Shown: positions 1 to 5,569, counted from the stretch's first letter. The stretch: DNA of 5,569 nt from an uncultured Desulfuromonadales bacterium (GCA_945788205.1 CALZLE010000267.1:1-5569), one strand, 5' to 3'. Notes: generated by a model from the letters alone, not told the origin. A program made the numbers and translations.

Positions 1-1088
1 ACAACAACATCTGATTCTCCCGAAGGCTCCTTTAACAATTGAGCCGACAAGGTCCGGCCACATGGCAGCTTCAGCTCACCCGGAACCGGCAACAACAGAT
101 CATAATCAGGCAGTGGCTCAGCAGCCTTCTGTCGTAGCCACAAGACTTCATAACGTCGCGCCACCCAACACCCGGGCAGATCAAGTTGAGCCTGACTCCG
201 TGTGCCCTGCAACAACTCTTCGATAGCAGACAGATGCACCGATTCCAGCCGCTGCAAATCACCCCGCACCTGCCGCAACGCTTCACGGATCAAGCGGACA
301 CGTAGCGCACCGGGAACCCGCAACAGCTTCTGCCGATCGAGTCGCAAACCATCCTCGGCAGAAACGACCATCAGGGAGAGATTTTCTGCAACCTGCTGCT
401 GCCAGTATTCCTCATCAACCTGCAACTGGCGACAAAGCTCGCTCAAACGTTCATCAATCTGTGGATTAATGTCACGGAACTGCGGCAACAACTGATGTCG
501 CAACAGATTGCGCAGAAAAATCGGATCGGCATTGCTCTGATCTTCAACCCATTCAAGCCTGTGCCGCTGCGCATAGTCGAGAATCTGCCCTCGACTGCAT
601 TCGAGCAACGGTCGCCACCAACGTCCCTGTTGCAGCTGCATGGCTGCCAAACCAGCAACTCCACTGCCACGCAACATGCGCAACATGAAAGTCTCCACCT
701 GATCGTCGCGGTGATGGGCCAAGGCGACCAGCTGCGCGCCAATCAGATCCGCTTGACGCAGCAGACACTCCCGCCGTGCCTGTCGACCGGCCATCTCCAG
801 ACTAATGCCCAGCTTCGCCGACAAGTCTGGCACATCGCAGGACTCGACAACACAGGGAACATTCAGTTTTGCACACAACTGTTTGACAAAATCGGCATCG
901 GCAGAACTTTCTGGCCGGATCTGATGATTGAGGTGGGCGACATGCAGTTGAAAACCACCCCCCCCTGCAAGATCGTTCAGCAAATGCAGCAGCACAACCG
1001 AATCGACGCCGCCGGAAACTGCAACCAGAATTCTGTCGCCGGAATCGACACCTGCGTCCGTAAGTTGATCTTTTAAAATGGTCTGCAT
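1..1088 (-). CDS. tilS: tRNA(Ile)-lysidine synthetase TilS, 3' end cut by window edge
   Basis: TilS is a cytoplasmic PP-loop ATPase that attaches lysine to C34 of tRNA-Ile2 (CAU), so that it reads AUA and is charged with Ile instead of Met. I translated 362 codons with no stop before the edge; the usual length is roughly 430-450, so the end of the C-terminal domain is missing. The ATP-binding PP-loop SGGVDS is at residues 25-30, preceded by LVAV. Family blocks follow: AHLNHQIRP (51-59), AHHRDDQVETFMLR (124-137), GSGVAGLAAM (141-150) and DPIFLRNLLRHQLLP (188-202). The start of the C-terminal TilS domain is visible near PVPGELKLPCGRTL (334-347). The ATG at 1088 gives the usual N-terminal length but has no clear ribosome-binding site. 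A GTG seven codons upstream (1107-1109) follows a weak GCAGG (1119-1123) and is an alternative start. Residues 42-44 are encoded by a run of eight G. The gene lies downstream of a tRNA unit that ends in its own terminator, so it probably has its own promoter. Confidence 0.95.
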   Translation of the reverse strand, partial: MQTILKDQLTDAGVDSGDRILVAVSGGVDSVVLLHLLNDLAGGGGFQLHVAHLNHQIRPESSADADFVKQLCAKLNVPCVVESCDVPDLSAKLGISLEMAGRQARRECLLRQADLIGAQLVALAHHRDDQVETFMLRMLRGSGVAGLAAMQLQQGRWWRPLLECSRGQILDYAQRHRLEWVEDQSNADPIFLRNLLRHQLLPQFRDINPQIDERLSELCRQLQVDEEYWQQQVAENLSLMVVSAEDGLRLDRQKLLRVPGALRVRLIREALRQVRGDLQRLESVHLSAIEELLQGTRSQAQLDLPGCWVARRYEVLWLRQKAAEPLPDYDLLLPVPGELKLPCGRTLSAQLLKEPSGESDVV

Positions 1089-1127
1089 AGCAGCATAGGT
1101 TAGCGTCACAGCCGAGAGCCTGCAACG

Positions 1128-1174
1128 AAAAAGAAAAACCCTTGCCCAGCAAGAATGATCTCACCAAACAAGGG
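1128..1174 (-). promoter_or_regulatory. Possible attenuator-like hairpins in the tilS leader
   Basis: On the minus strand, CCCTTG (complement of 1169-1174) can pair with CAAGGG (complement of 1139-1144). A local hairpin CTTGC-TGG-GCAAG (1153-1141) shares the same downstream bases, so the two folds exclude each other. The shared segment is followed by two runs of five T separated by one C (1138-1128), as in an intrinsic terminator. It lies 40 bases before the tilS ATG and well after the tRNA terminator, so it could stop leader transcripts. Both stems are short (5-6 pairs) and no regulator or ligand is evident. This is seen pairing plus inference. Confidence 0.3.
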
Positions 1175-1284
1175 CCACACTTTTCTGAGTCCCCCCTCCC
1201 GGTGCCCCCAGAAAAACAATGCAACGACAAATTCATGCTAATGAGAAGAAAGAATAACCACACATCCTGACTTATACCTGACAA

Positions 1285-1314
1285 GAGCACGAAACAATCA
1301 GAACGAGCACGAAA
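1285..1314. repeat. 10-base direct repeat with a 20-base period upstream of tilS
   Basis: GAGCACGAAA occurs at 1285-1294 and again at 1305-1314, exactly 20 bases (about two helical turns) apart. The second copy runs into the A-tract that encodes the U-tail of the tRNA terminator. On the minus strand a TATAAG box lies just downstream (1276-1271), with only a poor -35 match (GATTGT, 1299-1294) at 17 bases. The repeats would thus flank the -35 region of a tilS promoter if that box is real. The repetition is directly visible; a protein-binding role is speculative. Confidence 0.4.
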
Positions 1315-1347
1315 AAAAGCAGCCTATCTCTTTCGAGACAGGCTGCT
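1312..1347 (-). terminator. Intrinsic terminator of the tRNA-fMet/tRNA-Met unit
   Basis: On the minus strand a 13-pair stem (AGCAGCCTGTCTC with GAGATAGGCTGCT, one G-U pair) closes a GAAA tetraloop and is followed by a run of T. It begins 6 bases after the encoded CCA of the upstream tRNA. On the plus strand the stem is not followed by a T-tract, so it should work only in the minus direction. It separates the tRNA unit from tilS. Confidence 0.93.
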
Positions 1348-1353
1348 TAAAGA

Positions 1354-1430
1354 TGGTGGCGGTGCAGAGATTCGAACTCCGGACACTGCGGATATGAGCC
1401 GCATGCTCTAACCAACTGAGCTACACCGCC
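1354..1430 (-). tRNA. tRNA with CAT anticodon, probably elongator tRNA-Met
   Basis: The 77-base cloverleaf is complete: acceptor GGCGGTG pairs perfectly with CACCGCC, the D-arm is GCTC/GAGC, the anticodon stem is TGCGG/CCGCA, and the T-arm loop is TTCGAAT. Discriminator A and an encoded CCA end the gene. The anticodon CAT lies at 1396-1394. G1:C72 is paired, so this is not the initiator. A CAT anticodon fits elongator Met or tRNA-Ile2 (the TilS substrate). I favour Met because position 38 of the loop is T rather than the A typical of tRNA-Ile2, and because the GGCGGTG acceptor arm resembles the Bacillus subtilis elongator tRNA-Met as I recall it. It is the second gene of a two-tRNA transcript that ends at the adjacent terminator. 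Confidence 0.95.
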
Positions 1431-1440
1431 GAACTATAGG

Positions 1441-1455
1441 AACTCCAAGGGAGTT
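1441..1455. repeat. Short perfect inverted repeat between the two tRNA genes
   Basis: AACTCC (1441-1446) and GGAGTT (1450-1455) form a 6-pair stem with a 3-base loop in the 32-base spacer. On the minus strand it is not followed by a T-tract, so it does not look like a terminator. In the co-transcript it would form a small hairpin between the tRNAs, possibly affecting 3' trimming of tRNA-fMet and 5' processing of the next tRNA. That role is inference. Confidence 0.45.
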
Positions 1456-1462
1456 ATTTATT

Positions 1463-1539
<77 letters not shown>

Positions 1540-1551
1540 ACACGAGGCAGG

Positions 1552-1601
1552 AAAATAGTATTCTGCCGACAAAATGTCAAGCAAAAAAACTGGCTTAAAA
1601 A
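1552..1601 (-). promoter_or_regulatory. Strong sigma-70-type promoter for the tRNA unit
   Basis: On the minus strand a perfect TTGACA -35 box (complement of 1575-1580) is separated by exactly 17 bases from a TATTTT -10 box (complement of 1552-1557). T-rich runs just upstream of the -35 (complement of 1583-1601) resemble an UP element. The stretch after the -10 box (CCTGCC, 1551-1546) is GC-rich, as in stringently controlled stable-RNA promoters. The start point would be near 1543-1545, a few bases before tRNA-fMet. Growth-rate or ppGpp control is inferred from the discriminator only. Confidence 0.85.
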
Positions 1602-1650
1602 CAGCGCGTCCCCACAAGGGTGCTATTCCTTTCAACAGTCTTCTGCGCGA

Positions 1651-2409
1651 TTATTGTCGCGAGATAAACCCTTTGATTTGTTCTTTTTTCTCGGCCAGCT
1701 GCTGAACTGTCTTCGCTGCTGCTGCACCGGAGTAAGGTCCGATACGCACCCGATACCAGAGCCCCTTTGCGCCCAAGTCCGCCTCGGCAACGAAAGCCGG
1801 ATAGCCTTTATCGAGCAGGCGCTTCTTAAACTTCCCGGCATCTCCAGCCGTTGCAAAAGAGCCAACCTGTACTGCGTAAGTCCCCCTAGGGTCAACCCTC
1901 GGCATTTTCAAGGCAGATTCGGCAATCTTGCTGGGTTCCGGTTTTGCTTCTACCTTAGCCACGGTTACGGTCGGAGCGTCCTTCTTGACAATCGGTTGAT
2001 CAGGCAAAGGAATCGGCGGCTGAGCAACGGTCTTCTTTTCCTCTTTCGGCTTCGGCGGCAGGTTGATACCACTGCCGAGCGGTACGGTTTCTTCCTTGGC
2101 GAGGTTATCATAGAAAGTCAGCTTGGTTTCTTCCGTCCCCTCTGCAACATTCTCAGTCGCCACAGACTCTTCCACGACCTCTTCTGCGGCCTGAGGAGTC
2201 TCTTCTACGACCGCCTCTGGTGCTTTGGTCACCAGAATTTTTTCTGCAGCCTGCTGCTTCTGCACCAAATCCCGCTCAGCACCCTGGCGGCCGACAACCA
2301 CGCCCAAGGTAAAGCTGGCAAGAGAAACGACCAGCACCAGAACCAGCAGGATCAATGCTTGCTTCTTCTCCATTCGTCTTTGGCTGCGGGTTTTTGTTGA
2401 TGCATTCAT
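1651..2409 (-). CDS. Membrane-anchored SPOR-domain protein (FtsN/DedD-like)
   Basis: The 252-residue product has the layout of a bitopic SPOR protein. A short basic cytoplasmic tail with KTRSQRRMEKK (6-16) precedes one membrane segment (about 18-40). A long periplasmic linker follows, Glu/Ala/Val-rich at about 64-95 and Pro/Lys-rich at about 117-170. The C-terminal SPOR domain spans about 177-250, with YAVQVGSF (178-185) opening it and WYRVRIGPY (218-226) in its second half. SPOR domains bind glycan strands stripped of stem peptides at the division septum, so a role in cell constriction or septal wall remodelling is likely. The LTFYDNL motif (97-103) also occurs in linkers of related proteins. 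The ATG at 2409 is set by AGGGGAG four bases upstream; the Met at residue 13 lacks such a site. It starts 11 bases after the argS stop and is the last gene of the ftsB-argS operon. Orthology to FtsN itself cannot be claimed, so I give no symbol. Confidence 0.9.
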   Translation of the reverse strand: MNASTKTRSQRRMEKKQALILLVLVLVVSLASFTLGVVVGRQGAERDLVQKQQAAEKILVTKAPEAVVEETPQAAEEVVEESVATENVAEGTEETKLTFYDNLAKEETVPLGSGINLPPKPKEEKKTVAQPPIPLPDQPIVKKDAPTVTVAKVEAKPEPSKIAESALKMPRVDPRGTYAVQVGSFATAGDAGKFKKRLLDKGYPAFVAEADLGAKGLWYRVRIGPYSGAAAAKTVQQLAEKKEQIKGFISRQ

Positions 2410-2413
2410 AGCG

Positions 2414-2420
2414 CTCCCCT
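2414..2420 (-). promoter_or_regulatory. Ribosome-binding site of the SPOR gene
   Basis: AGGGGAG on the minus strand lies four bases before the ATG at 2409 and directly follows the argS TAA stop. It fixes the start at the first Met of the reading frame and allows terminating ArgRS ribosomes to hand over to the SPOR gene. Confidence 0.75.
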
Positions 2421-4082
2421 TTACATCTTTTCTGGGGCCGACACGCCGAGCAGGTGCAGGGCGTTGGCCAGGACAATCCGGACACAGTTGACAAGATACA
2501 GACGCGCCTGAGTGGTCGCTGCATCGTCAACTAATACCCGTTGCCGATTATAATAGCTATGGAATTGTGCTGCCAGGTCCTGCAGGTAGAAAACCACGCG
2601 ATGCGGTTCGTAGTTCTGCGCGGCACCGATAATCGTCTCCTGAAAACGGGCCAACTGCTTGGCCAGAGCCAGTTCTTCTTCCAGTTCCAGTTTACCGAGA
2701 TCAACCTGATCAGCTTGCGGTTGTGCAACCCCGGCTTGGGCAGCGTTACGATTGATGCTGCAGACCCGCGCGTGGGCGTACTGAACATAATAGACCGGGT
2801 TGTCGGTGCTCTGCTGTTTGGCCAGTTCCAGATCAAAATCGAGCTGGCTGTCACAACGCCGGATCAGGAAAAAGAAGCGGCAGGCATCGCTGCCAACCTC
2901 ATCAATAACTTCACGCAGGGTGATAAAATTTCCGGAGCGCTTGCCCATGGTGAAGGGCTGGCCATCGCGCAGCAGATTGACCATCTGGATCAACAAGACT
3001 TCGAGGTCTTCCGGCGGATGTCCGAGCCCAGAGAGCATCGCTTTCATCCGCGGGATATAGCCGTGATGATCAGCGCCCCAGACGTCGATCACCCGGTCGA
3101 AGCCGCGCTCAAACTTTTCCATATGATAAGCGACATCGGAAGCAAAATAAGTGTAGCTACCGTCCGACTTGATCAGCACCCGATCTTTGTCGTCGCCATA
3201 GTCGGTGGTTCGTAACCAGAGAGCATCATCCTGCTCGAAAGAGAGGCCTTTTTCTTTCAGTTTGGCCAGCTCACCATCAACCATATTGCGATCGTAAAGG
3301 CTCTTTTCACTGTACCAGTTATCAAAGTTGATACCGAAAGCCTTGAGGTCGACGGCAATCCAGTCGAGAACTTTTTCGACGCCAAAGCGGGCACAGGCTT
3401 CAATCGCCTCGGCTTCATCAACACCAGCCAAATCGCCGATTTCGCTCTGCAGTTTAGCAGCCAGCTCGCGAACATATTCGGCCTGATAGCCGTCCTCGGG
3501 AAACTCAACCGTTTCGCCCTGCAGTTCGCGCAGCCGCATCAGAATCGAATAGCCGAGGGTCTTGACCTGGTTCCCGGCATCGTTAACGTAATACTCGCGC
3601 TGCACCTCAAAACCGGCGGCCTGCAACACCGCTGCAACGGCATCACCAACCACCGCGCCGCGACCGTGGCCAATATGTAGCGGTCCCGTCGGGTTGGCAC
3701 TGACAAATTCGACCTGAATTTTGGTTCCGGCACCGACTTCGCTGCGGCCATACTGGGCGCCCTCAGTCATCACTTGATTGAGCACCCCGTACCAGCAGGC
3801 TGGAGCGAGACGAAAATTGATAAATCCGGGCCCGGCAATCTCAACCTTGTCGCAAAGCGGGTTATCTGCCAATGCTGCGACCAGAGCCTCAGCAATCATC
3901 CGTGGTGCTTTGCGCTCGACCTTGGCCATGGTCATTGCCAGATTGCTGGCGAAATCCCCGTGCTCAGGATTTTTTGGCACCTCCAGCTGAATTTCTGCAG
4001 GGAGCTCCCCAGAGCTGAGAGTGCCTTTATCGTAACATTGCTGCAGAGCGGTTTTTATCGCCTGCCGTAATTGATTTTTCAT
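2421..4082 (-). CDS. argS: Arginyl-tRNA synthetase
   Basis: ArgRS is a cytoplasmic class I enzyme that charges tRNA-Arg with arginine, needing the tRNA for amino-acid activation. The 553-residue frame is intact and slightly shorter than E. coli ArgRS (577). Domains in order: the N-terminal Add-1 domain (about 5-90) that contacts the tRNA D-loop; the Rossmann catalytic domain with FVSANPTGPLHIGHGRGAVV (126-145), whose HIGH motif is 136-139; an ADHHGYIPRM block (337-346); a KMSKS-loop equivalent MGKRSGN (379-385) followed by FITLREVIDEVGSDA; and the DALR anticodon-binding domain (about 436-553) opening at YVQYAHARV. The second KMSKS-like position is G rather than the S of MSKR; such variation is common in ArgRS and does not suggest inactivity. 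The ATG at 4082 lies 9 bases after the ftsB stop. Its only Shine-Dalgarno-like bases (AAGG) are about 12 bases upstream inside the end of ftsB, so translation is probably coupled to ftsB. Confidence 0.97.
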   Translation of the reverse strand: MKNQLRQAIKTALQQCYDKGTLSSGELPAEIQLEVPKNPEHGDFASNLAMTMAKVERKAPRMIAEALVAALADNPLCDKVEIAGPGFINFRLAPACWYGVLNQVMTEGAQYGRSEVGAGTKIQVEFVSANPTGPLHIGHGRGAVVGDAVAAVLQAAGFEVQREYYVNDAGNQVKTLGYSILMRLRELQGETVEFPEDGYQAEYVRELAAKLQSEIGDLAGVDEAEAIEACARFGVEKVLDWIAVDLKAFGINFDNWYSEKSLYDRNMVDGELAKLKEKGLSFEQDDALWLRTTDYGDDKDRVLIKSDGSYTYFASDVAYHMEKFERGFDRVIDVWGADHHGYIPRMKAMLSGLGHPPEDLEVLLIQMVNLLRDGQPFTMGKRSGNFITLREVIDEVGSDACRFFFLIRRCDSQLDFDLELAKQQSTDNPVYYVQYAHARVCSINRNAAQAGVAQPQADQVDLGKLELEEELALAKQLARFQETIIGAAQNYEPHRVVFYLQDLAAQFHSYYNRQRVLVDDAATTQARLYLVNCVRIVLANALHLLGVSAPEKM

Positions 4083-4091
4083 CGTTACAAA

Positions 4092-4415
4092 CTACCTTTT
4101 CTCGCTATTTTCAGGCGGGAGGTGATAGATCAGCTCCCCTTCGCGAACCATGCCCAGCTTCTTGCGGGCCAGCTGCTCCCAATAATCTTTATCGTTCTGC
4201 AGACGATCTATCTCGTCGCGCAGTTGCTGCTGCTCTTCTTGTAGTGCGGTCAACTGCGCCGCCAACTGTTCCTTCTGCCGCTCGGTTTTGATGATCCGTA
4301 CAACACCACGATTGCCGAATATGGCGTACCCGAGCATCACCAGAATAATCACCAGCAGCCAGATCGTGATCAGATTTCTATTGCCGGTCGTCGCCGGCTC
4401 ACGGGCAGGGGCCAA
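4092..4415 (-). CDS. ftsB: Septum formation initiator, FtsB/DivIC family
   Basis: FtsB is a small bitopic inner-membrane protein that binds FtsL and FtsQ and relays the signal that activates septal peptidoglycan synthesis by FtsWI. From the TTG at 4415 the product is 107 residues. A short cytoplasmic end is followed by one membrane helix (about 15-34, NLITIWLLVI...), a Gln/Glu/Leu-rich coiled coil (about 42-78), and the family signature with YWEQLARKKLGMVREGELIYH, matching the E. coli FtsB segment ARNELGMVKPGE as I recall it. The frame is open further to a TTG at 4448 with an internal ATG at 4442. Those starts overlap an intrinsic terminator and have no ribosome-binding site, whereas TTG 4415 has GGAGG five bases upstream, so I chose it. 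The gene heads the ftsB-argS-SPOR operon; the argS start is 9 bases past its TAG. Confidence 0.9.
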   Translation of the reverse strand: MAPAREPATTGNRNLITIWLLVIILVMLGYAIFGNRGVVRIIKTERQKEQLAAQLTALQEEQQQLRDEIDRLQNDKDYWEQLARKKLGMVREGELIYHLPPENSEKR

Positions 4416-4420
4416 CCAAA

Positions 4421-4425
4421 CCTCC
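4421..4425 (-). promoter_or_regulatory. GGAGG ribosome-binding site that sets the TTG start of ftsB
   Basis: A perfect GGAGG on the minus strand is followed by five bases (TTTGG) and then the in-frame TTG at 4415-4413. It argues against the more upstream ATG at 4442-4440, which is preceded only by the T-tract of a terminator. Confidence 0.75.
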
Positions 4426-4446
4426 AGAGAACAGACTCGCATGAAC

Positions 4447-4470
4447 AAAAAAGTGGCGGGAACTCCCGCC
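4447..4470 (-). terminator. Intrinsic terminator between lptD and ftsB
   Basis: On the minus strand GGCGGG-AGTT-CCCGCC forms a six-pair all-G:C stem (complement of 4455-4470) followed by AC and six T (to 4447). It is about 105 bases after the lptD stop and only 22 bases before the ftsB GGAGG. It may end lptD transcripts or act as a leader terminator for ftsB. Confidence 0.85.
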
Positions 4471-4480
4471 TGCCCGTTGC

Positions 4481-4520
4481 TTCACCTGCACAGGTTAAAC
4501 AGCCGCACATTCGCTGGCAA
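4481..4520 (-). promoter_or_regulatory. Weak candidate ftsB promoter with palindrome over its -10
   Basis: On the minus strand TTGCCA (complement of 4515-4520, 5 of 6 to consensus) and TAACCT (complement of 4492-4497, 3 of 6) are 17 bases apart. An interrupted palindrome of form TTNACCTGNNCAGGTNAA (4481-4498) covers the -10 box, which is where a repressor would bind. A second -35-like box, TTGACG (complement of 4543-4548), has no matching -10. If this promoter is real, the terminator at 4470-4447 lies inside the ftsB leader. The palindrome is directly visible; promoter and operator functions are inferred. Confidence 0.3.
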
Positions 4521-4574
4521 GCTTCGCACGCTGACTGGGGTGCGTCAACTCTCTTTTCCAGCTTTTGTCGCTGC

Positions 4575-5569
4575 CTAAATACCGCCTAAGTTACCACCGA
4601 CACCACCGACCGGACCGATACCCTTCATGGTGAAGGTCAACATGACAGAACGGTCATTATCGTTTTCACGGAAGGTCAGCAGGCCACTCCAGCACTGCTG
4701 TCGGTATTCGACGCGCAAGACCTCTTCCAACAGTTCACTTTCGGCAAAATCGTAACGCCTCTCATAACCGAGGTAAACCGGTTTGAGGAAAGCGACACCC
4801 AGCTGCAAAGACCCGTATTCCAGTTCCTGATCCCGATCTTTGCGATAGTTGATACCGATACGATTGCCGCGCTGATCGTGCACTTCTGCCTCAGCGGCAA
4901 ACTTACTCCACTCTCCCTGATCAATATCGAAGGTGGCATCAAAATCAAACATAGACCAGTCGGTCGGCAGCAGTGTCAATTCGCCACGAATCGCCGAGAA
5001 CGGATCCTCCTCAGCCTCTTCACGCAGGTCGTAACTTTGCGACAATCTTAGATAAACCAGATCGCGATAGGTTGGCTTACCACCATCCTGATCAAACCGA
5101 GCGGTAAAGCGCTGCACCAACGCATACTCGACTCGATTCGCTTCGGCAATCCGGTCGTTCGTGTCAAAGTCGGGCAGATGCTCCTGATCAACTTCCGGCG
5201 TGTATAAGTAAGTCACTTCCGGTTCAACAGTATGCTGCAACTTATCAATCGGGCCGATCGGCTGCTCGTACACTCGTTGGATTTTGGTCGCAACCTTGGT
5301 CGAGAACTCAACCAGCCCCTCCTGCTGACTTTCGGAATCGTCACTTAAGCCCCAATAGGAGCGGTCCAGATAAGCCACTTCGGGAGTGATATCGACGACA
5401 TCCAGCAGTTGCAAACTGGCCGACAAACTCGGTCGCAGCATCAAGCGTTCGCCACGCAGGCCCTCATCGCGCCAGAAATGGGTGTATTCGGTTTCCAGCT
5501 CGTAATAAAAAACCGACTCGCCAATCCGCTGTCGGGACGCATCAAAGGTAACGCGAGGTAACAGCTGCA
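4575..5569 (-). CDS. lptD: LPS-assembly outer-membrane protein LptD, C-terminal part
   Basis: LptD is the outer-membrane beta-barrel that, with lipoprotein LptE, inserts lipopolysaccharide into the outer leaflet. The frame is open to the window edge: 330 codons of the C-terminal barrel are present, while the N-terminal jellyroll and first strands lie outside. Recognisable LptD segments are VTFDASRQRIGESVFYYELE (6-25 of the visible part), HTVEPEVTYLYTPEVDQEHL (112-131) followed by PDFDTNDRIAEANRVEY (132-148), RFTARF (153-158), GYERRYDF (267-274) and the closing strands EYRQQCWSGLLTFREN (287-302) and SVMLTFTMKGIG (307-318). Many in-frame TTG/ATG codons occur, but residues upstream of the Met at 43 still match the family, so the real start is beyond 5569. 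Only one cysteine (292) is present where E. coli has an adjacent pair. The protein ends in a glycine-rich tail (GGVGGNLGGI). An intrinsic terminator follows about 105 bases later. Confidence 0.93.
   Translation of the reverse strand, partial: QLLPRVTFDASRQRIGESVFYYELETEYTHFWRDEGLRGERLMLRPSLSASLQLLDVVDITPEVAYLDRSYWGLSDDSESQQEGLVEFSTKVATKIQRVYEQPIGPIDKLQHTVEPEVTYLYTPEVDQEHLPDFDTNDRIAEANRVEYALVQRFTARFDQDGGKPTYRDLVYLRLSQSYDLREEAEEDPFSAIRGELTLLPTDWSMFDFDATFDIDQGEWSKFAAEAEVHDQRGNRIGINYRKDRDQELEYGSLQLGVAFLKPVYLGYERRYDFAESELLEEVLRVEYRQQCWSGLLTFRENDNDRSVMLTFTMKGIGPVGGVGGNLGGI

Noticed and set aside
495..1076. 193-residue open frame on the plus strand
   Set aside because: It lies wholly antisense to tilS, which has clear family motifs; the product shows no recognisable domain and there is no ribosome-binding site context.
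802..1290. 162-residue minus-strand frame crossing the tilS start
   Set aside because: It overlaps the tilS coding region in another frame and runs through the leader; its product looks like an out-of-frame TilS translation (Cys- and Arg-rich).
1583..1632. Possible terminator after the SPOR gene
   Set aside because: T-tracts are present, but the best stem (AGC and CCC against GGG and GCT) is broken by an asymmetric internal loop. The T-runs are better explained as upstream promoter sequence; read-through into the tRNA unit cannot be excluded.
1654..2400. 248-residue open frame on the plus strand
   Set aside because: It is an almost exact mirror of the SPOR gene, rich in Cys, Arg and Phe as antisense frames of such genes often are; no motif supports it.
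2541..3215. 224-residue open frame on the plus strand
   Set aside because: It is antisense to the catalytic and anticodon-binding parts of argS, and I recognise no family in its product.
4526..4545. CGCAC/GTGCG inverted repeat after lptD
   Set aside because: There are only five pairs with a ten-base loop and no T-tract follows, so it is probably chance.
4288..4578. 96-residue plus-strand frame over ftsB and the gap
   Set aside because: It is antisense to the ftsB membrane segment and runs through a terminator and palindrome; no domain or initiation signal is visible.

Overview
The window looks like ordinary chromosomal housekeeping DNA from a Gram-negative bacterium. Every gene I can support lies on the minus strand, so the window reads from its right end to its left. 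LptD (a lipopolysaccharide-export outer-membrane protein), FtsB, a membrane-anchored SPOR protein and an argS/SPOR pairing suggest a Desulfuromonadales-type member of the former Deltaproteobacteria (Geobacter, Desulfuromonas or Pelobacter relatives). That placement is an inference from gene content and protein style; no taxonomic marker was searched.

Layout in the direction of transcription (right to left). (1) The C-terminal 330 codons of lptD enter from the right edge and stop at 4575. (2) A 159-base gap follows (4416-4574). It holds a weak promoter candidate with an interrupted palindrome over its -10 box, then a clear intrinsic terminator (4470-4447) only about 20 bases before the ftsB ribosome-binding site. 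(3) A compact operon ftsB - argS - SPOR gene (4415-1651) has gaps of 9 and 11 bases. ftsB appears to start at a TTG codon behind a perfect GGAGG. (4) A short stable-RNA unit follows: a near-consensus promoter with T-rich upstream sequence (1601-1552), initiator tRNA-fMet (1539-1463), a second CAT-anticodon tRNA that is probably elongator tRNA-Met (1430-1354), and a strong intrinsic terminator (1347-1312). (5) A 223-base leader (1089-1311) carries a 20-base-period direct repeat, a C/G-rich tract and a terminator-like pair of competing hairpins. (6) tilS starts at 1088 and runs off the left edge.

The genes fall into two themes. One is envelope and division: LptD inserts LPS in the outer membrane, FtsB is a core septal coiled-coil protein, and the SPOR protein binds septal peptidoglycan. 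The other is decoding: ArgRS charges tRNA-Arg, the two tRNAs serve initiation and elongation with methionine, and TilS makes lysidine on the CAU anticodon of tRNA-Ile2. That last point makes the identity of the CAT tRNA next to tilS worth settling.

I found no mobile element, CRISPR array, phage gene, toxin-antitoxin pair or evident new system. The interesting points are regulatory and small: terminator placement before ftsB, the possible attenuator before tilS, an 8-base homopolymer inside tilS, and a single cysteine where LptD often has an adjacent pair.
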